Source: Thermoleophilales bacterium (lineage in GTDB: Bacteria; Actinomycetota; Thermoleophilia; Solirubrobacterales; 70-9). Taken from it: a stretch of DNA of 31,395 nt. A program made the position numbers and the translations under genes. The stretch lies in the NCBI GenBank assembly GCA_020636955.1, contig JACJWY010000019.1, positions 1-31,395 of the forward strand, read 5' to 3'. Each line of letters opens with the position of its first letter. Positions within the stretch are counted from its first letter, which is position 1. This document shows positions 1 through 7,005 of the stretch, piece by piece. The notes beneath the pieces were generated by a model. That model made no database searches. It was given only the letters and a program-made list of their open reading frames with translations, and was not told the origin of the DNA.

Positions 1-50
1 AGCGCGCGACTGGTGGCTCCTGGGCGCGTTGCCCGGGCCGCCCGGGCCCG

Positions 51-548
51 CTAGAACGGAATATCGTCGTCCGCGGGAGCGCTGCCGCCGCCGGTCGGAG
101 CGAAATCTCCGGGATCCGCCGGCACGTCGGAGGACGGGGTGAAACCGCTGTCCTGGCTTTGGCCCTGCTGCCCGCCGTTGTAGCCACCGTTGTTTCCGCC
201 GGGGGCCGAACCGTCCCGGGAACCGAGGAACTGGACCGTGTCGGCGACGATCTCGATCGTCGATCGCTTGCCGGAACCGTCCTTGGCCTCCCAAGAGCGC
301 CAGTCAAGCCGGCCGTCGACCGCGACCGGGCGGCCCTTCGACAGGTAGTTGGCGCAGTTCTGGCCCTGGGCGCCCCAGACGACCACGTTGAAGTAGTTGG
401 GCTTGTCGACCCACTGGTCGCCTTCCTTGCGGCGGCCGTTCACGGCCACCCCGAGGGTGCAGACGGCGGTACCGGTGGGTGTCTGGCGCAGCTCCGGATC
501 CCTGGTGAGGTTGCCAGTGATCGTGACCCTGTTGATGTTCTCAGCCAT
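51..548 (-). CDS. ssb: Single-stranded DNA-binding protein SSB
   Basis: This is a 165-residue SSB. It binds and protects single-stranded DNA during replication, repair and recombination, and recruits partners through its acidic tip. An OB-fold domain fills about residues 1-110, opening with the typical INRVTITGNLTRDPELR segment. A Gly/Gln/Asn-rich linker follows, and the protein ends in the diagnostic DDDIPF tip, so it is full length. The ATG at 548 has an AAGGAG Shine-Dalgarno sequence about ten bases upstream. It lies 188 bases downstream of rpsF on the same strand, the usual bacterial rpsF-ssb order; rpsR would be expected just beyond position 1 but is not visible in bases 1-50. A hairpin in the rpsF-ssb gap may partly uncouple the two genes. 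Confidence 0.97.
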   Translation of the reverse strand: MAENINRVTITGNLTRDPELRQTPTGTAVCTLGVAVNGRRKEGDQWVDKPNYFNVVVWGAQGQNCANYLSKGRPVAVDGRLDWRSWEAKDGSGKRSTIEIVADTVQFLGSRDGSAPGGNNGGYNGGQQGQSQDSGFTPSSDVPADPGDFAPTGGGSAPADDDIPF

Positions 549-653
549 TGTGTGTTTGCTCCTTATCGCGTTATTTCGTACATCGCGAATCCCTTTCGGA
601 CCCGCAGGTCGGAGGGGGAATGTAGCGACGCCTGTGGACGCTTAAAGGCGAAA

Positions 654-671
654 GGGGCGAAAACTCGCCCC
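654..671 (-). terminator. Hairpin between rpsF and ssb (terminator or attenuator)
   Basis: A perfect 7-bp stem (GGGGCGA / TCGCCCC) closes a 4-base loop and is followed on the minus strand by TTT. It sits between the rpsF stop and the ssb start, where it could reduce read-through from rpsF into ssb. The T-run is short, so termination may be partial. Confidence 0.5.
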
Positions 672-736
672 CCGGAATCGCAAACTGCGGGAAAAGACTT
701 TGGCAGCCGCCAGACACGGCGCCATTGCGTCGGCTT

Positions 737-1132
737 TCAGTCCTCGCGGTAGCGACCGCGGCCGCGACGCTCGTCATCGTCGCCGGTCGGGGCCATGACC
801 ACGGCGGTGGCCGGCGGGGCAGGCAGGACCGGTGCTTCCGGGTCCACCTTGAAGATGCGGAAACGCATCACGCCGTCGGCGATCTTCAGGCTGTGGTCGA
901 GTGTCCCGAGCAGATCCCGTTCCGCGTCGAAACGGAACCAGCGGTAATCGGCTTCGCTCTTGCGGTCGATCTCGTAGGCCATCTCGCGGATGCCCCAGTT
1001 GTCTTCATGCTTGAGCGAACCGTTGGCTTCGATCGCCGACTTGGTCTCGGTGACCAGTTTCTCGCGTTCGGTTTCCTCGACCTGGGGGTCGAGCATCAGG
1101 ACAAGTTCGTATTGGCGGTTTGAGTCAGTCAA
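737..1132 (-). CDS. rpsF: 30S ribosomal protein S6
   Basis: S6 binds 16S rRNA together with S18 in the platform of the small ribosomal subunit. The S6 fold is recognisable over residues 1-95 (YELVLMLDPQV at the start, then GIREMAYEIDRKSEADYRWFRF, then the final strand VMRFRIFKVD). A Pro/Ala-rich, then charged tail (GDDDERRGRGRYRED) extends it to 131 residues; such variable C-terminal tails are common in S6. The start is a TTG with no Shine-Dalgarno sequence. A good -10-like TATAGT lies 12 bases upstream, so the leader would be only about 5 bases. It is the first gene of the rpsF-ssb unit. Confidence 0.96.
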   Translation of the reverse strand: MTDSNRQYELVLMLDPQVEETEREKLVTETKSAIEANGSLKHEDNWGIREMAYEIDRKSEADYRWFRFDAERDLLGTLDHSLKIADGVMRFRIFKVDPEAPVLPAPPATAVVMAPTGDDDERRGRGRYRED

Positions 1133-1144
1133 AATCGACGGGGG

Positions 1145-1150
1145 ACTATA
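1145..1150 (-). promoter_or_regulatory. Candidate -10 box for rpsF (TATAGT)
   Basis: TATAGT on the minus strand matches the -10 consensus at five of six bases and lies 12 bases before the rpsF TTG. No convincing -35 is seen 17 bases upstream. The predicted leader is about 5-7 bases. Confidence 0.45.
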
Positions 1151-1209
1151 CCTTCATCCTCCGAATTCCGCGGTGCGATGTGGATTCCCGTCCCGGTCCC
1201 GGCTCCGGA

Positions 1210-1228
1210 GGGGCGAATACTCCGCCCC
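1210..1228. other. Hairpin upstream of rpsF
   Basis: GGGGCG and CGCCCC arms (6 bp) enclose a 7-base loop in the divergent region between rpsF and the gene at 1245. Its sequence closely resembles the hairpin at 654-671 on the other side of rpsF. Its role is unknown. Confidence 0.4.
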
Positions 1229-1244
1229 GAACCCTTGCAGCGAT

Positions 1245-1841
1245 ATGCCGAATGAATTCCGGAATCTGAAGGTGGACCGGCAGCGGGCGGTCAGGCTGGC
1301 CGCGCTGCTGGGCCTCGTGGTGCTCGGCATCTCGACCCTTCCCGGTCTGCTCAGAACTCCGAAACCGCCACCGGTTCCCGCCAACGTCGGCTTCCGGCCG
1401 GCCGAAACTTCCGGCGATCAAAGGGGCGTGATTCCCCGAATCGTCGCGCCCCCCGGGGACCGGAAACGGGGAGCGGGCACAGAGCGGAAGCGAAAGACCC
1501 GAAAGAGCGAGCCGGAACGACGAAAGCGGCTCCGCCGAAGGCAAGGCCGCGTAAGGCGAAAACGGGAGGGCCATGCACGAAAAGAAAAGAGGCGACCCGG
1601 GCGGCCTTCGCGCCGGTCCGGACCTTCGCGCCGCTCCGGAACTTCTCGCGGCTCCGGGTCTTCACCCGGCGACACTTCATCTTCAACTGCCCCGCCGGAT
1701 CCAACGGTGCCGCCAGACGCGCCGGTCACTTCAACCCTCCCGCCAGCCACCTCTGCGCCAACAACTCCGGCTCCGGCGCCTGTCCCGGCACATTCCCCTT
1801 CCGCACCCGCTGACGGTTCGCAGGAGTTCGCACCCCGGTGA
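1245..1841 (+). CDS. Small membrane-anchored, Arg/Lys- and Pro-rich protein
   Basis: No family is recognised. The 198-residue product starts with a short charged segment, then a single hydrophobic helix (about residues 17-36, AALLGLVVLGISTLPGLL) that would anchor it with the rest exported. A strongly basic stretch follows (about 78-120), then three tandem six-residue repeats (SRRSGP, SRRSGT, SRGSGS), and a Ser/Thr/Pro/Ala-rich tail. The frame also stays open upstream to 990, but the ATG at 1245 directly precedes the membrane segment, and an earlier start would run antisense into rpsF. Codon bias is convincing in the first 60 codons and weak later, so a frameshift or poorly conserved tail is possible. 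It diverges from rpsF. Confidence 0.5.
   Translation: MPNEFRNLKVDRQRAVRLAALLGLVVLGISTLPGLLRTPKPPPVPANVGFRPAETSGDQRGVIPRIVAPPGDRKRGAGTERKRKTRKSEPERRKRLRRRQGRVRRKREGHARKEKRRPGRPSRRSGPSRRSGTSRGSGSSPGDTSSSTAPPDPTVPPDAPVTSTLPPATSAPTTPAPAPVPAHSPSAPADGSQEFAPR
1608..1661 (+). repeat. Three tandem 18-bp repeats
   Basis: Three imperfect 18-bp units each encode six residues (SRRSGP, SRRSGT, SRGSGS) inside the low-complexity part of the gene at 1245. The third unit differs from the first two at several positions. Confidence 0.7.
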
Positions 1842-1854
1842 ATCGCGGCGGGGC

Positions 1855-3270
1855 TCAGTTGCCGAGGCCGCGGACGAAGTGGCGGATCCTGGGGGTGGCT
1901 GGCGAGGTGAACGGGAAATAGAGCTCGGAAACATGGCCGCGGCTGGGCACGATGTAAAGCCGGCCCCGCGGGAAGCGGGATTTCACCTTGCGGGCTTCAC
2001 GAACCGAGGTGATCGAGTCGAACTCGCCGGCCAGGATCAGGGTGTCGAGCCGGCCAGGCATCCTGCGTCCACGAGGAATCGGTGGCTGGTAGTTCCCGGA
2101 CCGCTTCGGCCAGGAGAGACAGGCGCTTATGTCACTTGCCGACCCGTAGGCCCAGGTCTTCATGCCGATCGGTGCCCACCAGTTTGATGGTCGGAAGTCG
2201 GCGATCGCCCGGTTGAGCTGCCGGCGCCGGGTCGAAACCGGAGACGACCGCTTCCATGGCACCGGATAGTCATTGCAGACCACCGCCGCATACATCCCGA
2301 CCGAGAAGTAGTTGGCCGGACCCTGGTTCGGGCCGTATGGGTGAACCAGCTGGCGCAGCTCCCGGCCATGGCCATGCAGGTATTCGGTGACCACGCGGTT
2401 GAGGTGATCGAACCCGCCCGGGGCGTAACTCGATGCGTCCCCCATCAGATAGTTCAGGACATTCGAAGAGAGCTTCGAGGAAGTGCCGGCCTTTCGCAAC
2501 ATCCGGTTGAGTCGACCGAGGGCGTTGCCGGAACAGTTCGGCGCCCGGTTGCAGGAGCGGGTCACCGCCCGCTGCGCGGCCGGGTAGAGGGTGCGCCAGA
2601 AGGGGTCGTTGCCGGGATAGGCCGAGGAAAGGACCAGGCCCTTCATGCCCTTGCCGTAGCGGGCGGCGTAAGACTGGCCGAGATAAGTGCCGTAAGAGTC
2701 GCCGTAGAGGATCATCTTGCGCTTCGGCAGCTCAAGTGCCTTGCGAACCGCTTCGATGTCCGCCGCCGAACTTGCGGTTGTGTATCCCTCGCGCCGCACC
2801 CCGAGTTGCTTCGCGCACTGCTTCAGTCCACGCTGGTAGCTGACCGTGCCGCGCTGAAGGCCCTTGCAGAAGAGCGCCTTTGACCGGCCGGTCCCGCGCT
2901 GATCGATCGCGATTATCTCCCGCCGCTTCAGGAAGGGAGCCATCACCGCAGCCAGCGGTTTGAACGAGTCCGGGCTGGTCGGGGCGTACCCCGGGCCGCC
3001 CTCGATGTAGACGAAGGCACCCAGCGAGGGTCGGCTGCGATCACCGCGAGGCCGGACCGCGAAGGCGATCTTCTGCTTGCCCGCCGCCGGCTTCCCGCGA
3101 ACCGCCGGCACCATGATGTATCCGCAGCGCAGTGGCCGGTTCGCGCCGATGTCACATTTCCGGAGCTTTGGCCGGGCGTCGGTGGCCGAAGGCAGGAGTG
3201 CTGCCGAGAGAAGCAGGGCAGGCAGCAGCAGAATCAGGGTTGTCCTGCGAAGGAGTTGGCGAGCTGGCAT
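1855..3270 (-). CDS. Secreted alpha/beta-hydrolase, tripeptidyl aminopeptidase-like (S33 family)
   Basis: This 471-residue exported hydrolase belongs to the family of secreted proline/tripeptidyl aminopeptidases. It has an N-terminal signal peptide (about 1-32), then the family's early CGYIMVP segment and an oxyanion-region EGGPG motif. The nucleophile elbow is GDSYG (Ser about 191), with a probable acid in EFDS (Asp about 417) and a catalytic His in SRGHVSEL (about 446). It would cleave peptides or esters outside the membrane; the substrate cannot be told from sequence. Its ATG overlaps the otsA stop codon as TGATG, so the two genes are almost certainly cotranscribed and translationally coupled. 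No functional link between the two activities is known to me. Confidence 0.88.
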   Translation of the reverse strand: MPARQLLRRTTLILLLPALLLSAALLPSATDARPKLRKCDIGANRPLRCGYIMVPAVRGKPAAGKQKIAFAVRPRGDRSRPSLGAFVYIEGGPGYAPTSPDSFKPLAAVMAPFLKRREIIAIDQRGTGRSKALFCKGLQRGTVSYQRGLKQCAKQLGVRREGYTTASSAADIEAVRKALELPKRKMILYGDSYGTYLGQSYAARYGKGMKGLVLSSAYPGNDPFWRTLYPAAQRAVTRSCNRAPNCSGNALGRLNRMLRKAGTSSKLSSNVLNYLMGDASSYAPGGFDHLNRVVTEYLHGHGRELRQLVHPYGPNQGPANYFSVGMYAAVVCNDYPVPWKRSSPVSTRRRQLNRAIADFRPSNWWAPIGMKTWAYGSASDISACLSWPKRSGNYQPPIPRGRRMPGRLDTLILAGEFDSITSVREARKVKSRFPRGRLYIVPSRGHVSELYFPFTSPATPRIRHFVRGLGN

Positions 3271-4745
3271 CAGACGCTCTCCCGGGCTTCCCGCGCCAGT
3301 TCGATGTCGGCCAGCTGGTCGTCGATCCAGTCGGCCGGGGTCCTCGAGTGGATGATCCGTTTGAGGCCGTTCGCCCTTTCGCGCCGCTCGTCCGGCGGCA
3401 TGGTCAGTGCGCGGTAGATCGTTTCTGCCTGGTCCTGGATGTCGAACGGGTTGACGGTGAGGGCGAATTCCTTGAGTTCCTCGTGGGAGCCCGTGTTCTC
3501 GGAAAGCATGAGTACCCCGTCGCGAACGTTGATCACCGGAGCTTCCTTGGCGACCAGGTTCATCCCGTCGAAGATCGCATTGACCATCAGCAGGTCACAG
3601 TGCTTGTACCGGGCAACAGCCTCGTCGAAGTCGTCGTATATGCGGAGGTCGATCGGCATCCAGTCAGTGGTGCCGTGCCGGTGGTTCACCACCGCGACGA
3701 GAGCCTCGATCCTTTCGAGATACTCGGCGTATTCGGGCACGTCCTGTCGCGAAGGCTGAAGGTGCGCGACGAAGGTCACTTTCTCGCGGAACTCCGGATG
3801 GTCGGTGAGGAAAGTGTCGAAGGCGGTGAATCCGCGCAGGACGTTCTTGGAGAGGTCGGCCCGGTCCACCCGCAAAATCAGATGTTCCCGGCGACGGGCC
3901 AGTATTTCCTTCTCCAGCGCCGCCACACGTTCCGAGTGAACGGCCCGTTCGAGCCGGTCGGCATCGATCGAGAGTGGATAGGCCCGGACCATCGTCCGGC
4001 CGCCCGGGTGAATGACGGAGAGCTCCTCGAAGTCGACCTCATACCCCATCAGCCGCTGGCAGCAGGCGAGGAAGTTGGTGCCGTATGCGTGGGTGTGGAA
4101 GCCGATGATGTCGTTGGCGAGCAGGCCGTTGAAGATCGCCTCGCGGATCGGTGTGGGAAGCACTCGCCAGGAATCGGGCTGGGTCCAGGGGATGTGGACG
4201 AAGTGATGGAGCAGGACATCCGGGCGGGCCGCACGGATCTTTGCCGGGGCCGTGTACAGGTGGTAGTCGTGGAGCATGACCAGGGGACTTTCACGATCGT
4301 CGATCTGCGTGATCACACAGTTCGCGATGTCCTCGTTGACTACCTCGTAGCCGTTGTACCAGGCGTCGATCTCTTCCCGGCGGATGTCAGGTGCGTTGGA
4401 GAGGTCCCAGAGGTAGTGCTGGATGAACCAGAGGATCGGGTTGGCGATCACGTTGTAGAAGCGGTCGTAGGCAGCCTGCTGGCTTTCGACCATCAGCACC
4501 TTGTAATCGACCCCGTTCAGGTTGACGTCGATCGGCTTGCCTTCGTTTTCTTCGGTGACGGCGACATCCTCAGGCGTCATCGCCGAAGCGATCCAGAGCG
4601 CATGCCTGTCCTTGACCAGTCCCGATAGGGCGGTGACCAGACCTCCCCCTCCGCGGGAAATCGTCCGCTGCCCGTCATCGTCGCGGTTGAACTGTGCGGG
4701 CCCCCGGTTGGAGACGATGATCAGAGGATGCTCGTCCGATTCCAC
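3270..4745 (-). CDS. otsA: Alpha,alpha-trehalose-phosphate synthase (UDP-forming), GT20
   Basis: OtsA makes trehalose 6-phosphate from a nucleotide-glucose donor and glucose 6-phosphate, in the cytoplasm. The 491-residue length and GT20 motifs fit a full enzyme: SNRGP near the N-terminus, SRGGGGL, LHDYHL, HIPW, GFHTHAYGTNF, RVDRADLSKN (Arg and Lys that contact donor phosphates in the family) and DGMNLVAKE (conserved Asp/Glu). The GTG start at 4745 has no Shine-Dalgarno sequence; TAGACT ends six bases upstream, predicting a leaderless mRNA. No otsB phosphatase gene follows; an S33 hydrolase is coupled downstream instead. Some related actinobacterial GT20 enzymes use other donors or acceptors, so exact specificity is inferred. 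Confidence 0.93.
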   Translation of the reverse strand: MESDEHPLIIVSNRGPAQFNRDDDGQRTISRGGGGLVTALSGLVKDRHALWIASAMTPEDVAVTEENEGKPIDVNLNGVDYKVLMVESQQAAYDRFYNVIANPILWFIQHYLWDLSNAPDIRREEIDAWYNGYEVVNEDIANCVITQIDDRESPLVMLHDYHLYTAPAKIRAARPDVLLHHFVHIPWTQPDSWRVLPTPIREAIFNGLLANDIIGFHTHAYGTNFLACCQRLMGYEVDFEELSVIHPGGRTMVRAYPLSIDADRLERAVHSERVAALEKEILARRREHLILRVDRADLSKNVLRGFTAFDTFLTDHPEFREKVTFVAHLQPSRQDVPEYAEYLERIEALVAVVNHRHGTTDWMPIDLRIYDDFDEAVARYKHCDLLMVNAIFDGMNLVAKEAPVINVRDGVLMLSENTGSHEELKEFALTVNPFDIQDQAETIYRALTMPPDERRERANGLKRIIHSRTPADWIDDQLADIELAREARESV

Positions 4746-4751
4746 GATCCG

Positions 4752-4757
4752 AGTCTA
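4752..4757 (-). promoter_or_regulatory. Candidate -10 box of otsA (leaderless)
   Basis: TAGACT on the minus strand is separated by exactly six bases from the otsA GTG. Initiation about seven bases downstream of the hexamer would fall on the start codon. The -35 is not consensus. Confidence 0.55.
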
Positions 4758-4774
4758 AATGGCCGCCGGGATCC

Positions 4775-5947
4775 TCAGGGGCGCGTGATCGCGGCCGGAC
4801 GGTTTTCCAGCTCGACATCAACCGACTTGCGTTCGCCGTCACGGATCACTTCGAGGGTGGCCGTCTGTCCCGGCTTGAGAGCGCCGACCAGCCGTCCGAG
4901 ATCCTCGGCGTGCTCGATTGGAATCCCGTCCACGGCGACGATCACATCGCCACCCACGTCATAGGTCGCCCCCTGGAACAACAGTTCGCGGTCTCCGCCC
5001 CGGATGCCGGCCTCGTCGGCCGGCCCTCCGTTTACGACCTCGGCGACGATCGCGCCCTGATCTGAATCGAGGCCCAGCTTTTCAGCCAGCTGGGGGTAAA
5101 GGGGCTGGGTGCTGACGCCGATGTAGGCGTATTCCGGCTCGCCGCCGTCGCTCAGCATCCCGGCCGAACGCCTGATCGAATTGGCCGGTACCCCGAAACC
5201 GACCCCGTCACTCGAGCCGGAGCCGCTCTTCATCTGCTGGCTGATCCCGATCACGTGGCCGTCGCCGTCCAGCATAGGGCCGCCGGAGTTGCCGGGGTTG
5301 ATCGAGGCATCGGTCTGGATCGCCCCTTCAATCTGGAAGTCGGTCAGGCTCATGACCGACCGGCCGGTCTGTGAAACGACTCCGGTGGTGAGGGTCTGGT
5401 CCTCGCCGAAGGGGCTGCCGATCACCGCGATCGGCTGGCCGACCACAACCTTGTCGCTGTTGGCGAGAGTCAGCGGCTTCATCTCGACCTGGTCGGGATC
5501 GACCTTCAGCAGCCCGACATCGGCGAAGGGATCGAACCCGACGATGTCCGCTTCGAGCACGTCTCCGGTGGAGAACTCGACGTAAACGTGATCGGCTGCC
5601 TTCCTGTTTTCGCCGGAGCCGTCGCTGATTACATGGGCGTTGGTCACGATTTCACCGTCCCGGTTCAGCACGAATCCGGAGCCTCCGGCGATCGCCGCCG
5701 TGGCCGGGGAGTTTTCGATGTCCCCGAAGATCGAGCGGATCGACACCACACCGTCGATCGTCTCCGCATAGACCTTCGAGGGATTGAACTCGGAACCGTT
5801 CGAATCGAGGATGACCGGGTCGGAATCCGAGGTGGCAATCGCCGTGTCCCCGCCGTCGGAATCGGAACCGGAGTCCGAACCGCATCCGGCCACGACGAAC
5901 AGGCCGAAAAAAGCTATGAGCAGGATGACCGGCAGGCGCTTCGGCAT
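4775..5947 (-). CDS. HtrA/DegP-type serine protease lipoprotein with C-terminal PDZ domain
   Basis: This is a 390-residue extracytoplasmic quality-control protease. The N-terminus is a lipoprotein signal (FVVAGC, lipidated Cys 22) followed by a Ser/Gly/Asp-rich linker, so the enzyme is probably tethered to the outer face of the membrane. The trypsin-like domain carries the full triad: His 105 in TNAHV, Asp 143 in ADVGLL and Ser 221 in GNSGGP. One PDZ domain follows at about residues 270-385 and would bind substrate C-termini. It starts 11 bases after the thiL stop, so it is probably cotranscribed with thiL; otsA downstream has its own promoter candidate. Confidence 0.93.
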   Translation of the reverse strand: MPKRLPVILLIAFFGLFVVAGCGSDSGSDSDGGDTAIATSDSDPVILDSNGSEFNPSKVYAETIDGVVSIRSIFGDIENSPATAAIAGGSGFVLNRDGEIVTNAHVISDGSGENRKAADHVYVEFSTGDVLEADIVGFDPFADVGLLKVDPDQVEMKPLTLANSDKVVVGQPIAVIGSPFGEDQTLTTGVVSQTGRSVMSLTDFQIEGAIQTDASINPGNSGGPMLDGDGHVIGISQQMKSGSGSSDGVGFGVPANSIRRSAGMLSDGGEPEYAYIGVSTQPLYPQLAEKLGLDSDQGAIVAEVVNGGPADEAGIRGGDRELLFQGATYDVGGDVIVAVDGIPIEHAEDLGRLVGALKPGQTATLEVIRDGERKSVDVELENRPAAITRP

Positions 5948-5958
5948 GACGCCGGAGC

Positions 5959-6981
5959 CTATCGGGAGTCGGCTCCGGACCCTCCGAAGTGGTCGAATCC
6001 GGGAGGTGCGAGAAGATCGGATCCGTCCTCGGCGAAGACCTTGACGGCCGGGCAGTCACTTTCGGGCGATTCGACCGAACCGATTGCGAGGAGTTCGAAT
6101 CCGGTGGCGTCGATCAGTGCGGAGTCCGCTTCAGCGAAGCGGTCCTCGGGGATGGTCAGGGCCAGGACGTAATCCTCCCCGCCGGAGATCGCGAAGCTCA
6201 GCGGATCGACCCCGGCCGCGGCTGCCACCTCCGGCACACCGGCCATGATCGGGATCTCCTTCCCTTCCAGCCTGATACCGACACCCGAGGCCAAAGCGAT
6301 GTGACCGAGATCCGCGTTGAGACCGTCACTGACGTCGATCATCGCCGTGGCGCCTGCCCGGGCCAGAACCGGAGCGGCGGCGAGCTGAGGCTGCGGACGC
6401 AACTGGCATTCGATCAGCAGGTCCCGGGACAGTTCGCCGAGGCCGGGCGCTTCGACACCGCTCAGCAACCCGAAACCGGCGGATGCTCCACCAACCGGAC
6501 CGGTCACCGCCACGACGTCCCCCGGTCGCGCACCCGAACGGCTGAGGAGCGGAGTGCTTTCCCCGACGTGGGCGATCACCGTCACGCTGAGAAAGAGGAC
6601 CGGCGAAGCGACGACATCGCCGCCGGCCAGATCGACACCGAACTCGGCGGCAGATTCGACCACCCCGTCCGCCAGGCCTTCCAGAAAGCGTTCTCCGGTT
6701 TCGCGAGGCGCCCCGAAGGCCACCAGAATTTCTGTGTCCCCGGCTCCGAGGCCCATCGCGGCAATGTCCGAAACTGCGCAGGCGATGGCCTTTCGGGCGA
6801 CCTCCGCGGCCGGCCGGTCCGATGTGAAATGAACCCCTTCAACCGCGGTATCGACCGAGGTCACGATCTTCCCGCTGGTCCGGATCACCGCGGCGTCATC
6901 GCCGATTCCGGTCTCGATCCGCGGCGAGCCAACCGCCTTGCTGGCGATCCTGCCGATCAGTTCGAACTCGCTCAGGTCCAT
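5959..6981 (-). CDS. thiL: Thiamine-monophosphate kinase
   Basis: ThiL phosphorylates thiamine monophosphate with ATP to give thiamine diphosphate, the last step of cofactor synthesis. Family motifs are present in order: ELIGRIASK at the start, GDDAAVI, TSVDTAVEGVHF, the metal/substrate-binding DVSDGLNADLGHI and SGGEDYVLALT. The frame remains open to 7074, but the ATG at 6981 begins the conserved MDLSEFELIGR, gives a normal length of 340 residues and avoids overlap with the divergent gene at 7006. TAGTGT ends seven bases before this ATG and there is no Shine-Dalgarno sequence, again suggesting a leaderless start. Confidence 0.94.
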   Translation of the reverse strand: MDLSEFELIGRIASKAVGSPRIETGIGDDAAVIRTSGKIVTSVDTAVEGVHFTSDRPAAEVARKAIACAVSDIAAMGLGAGDTEILVAFGAPRETGERFLEGLADGVVESAAEFGVDLAGGDVVASPVLFLSVTVIAHVGESTPLLSRSGARPGDVVAVTGPVGGASAGFGLLSGVEAPGLGELSRDLLIECQLRPQPQLAAAPVLARAGATAMIDVSDGLNADLGHIALASGVGIRLEGKEIPIMAGVPEVAAAAGVDPLSFAISGGEDYVLALTIPEDRFAEADSALIDATGFELLAIGSVESPESDCPAVKVFAEDGSDLLAPPGFDHFGGSGADSR

Positions 6982-6988
6982 GGCTCTG

Positions 6989-6998
6989 ACACTATTGC
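6989..6998. promoter_or_regulatory. Overlapping divergent -10 candidates for thiL and the flippase-like gene
   Basis: Within a 24-base gap between two divergent ATGs, TAGTGT (minus strand, 6989-6994) lies seven bases before thiL, and TATTGC (plus strand, 6993-6998) lies seven bases before the gene at 7006. The two hexamers overlap by two bases. The plus-strand box is the weaker match. Confidence 0.4.
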
Positions 6999-7005
6999 GC
7001 GTCAG

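Noticed and set aside
1..50. Start of rpsR downstream of ssb
   Set aside because: An AGGAG lies at 17-21 on the minus strand, but no start codon is present in the remaining 16 bases, so no gene can be called inside the window.
3132..4628. Open frame of 498 codons on the plus strand over otsA
   Set aside because: otsA on the other strand has complete GT20 motifs; the plus frame is a Val/Asp-rich shadow.
5989..7005. Upstream extension of the flippase-like frame
   Set aside because: It is antisense to thiL, whose motifs are complete; translation from 7006 gives a normal family member.
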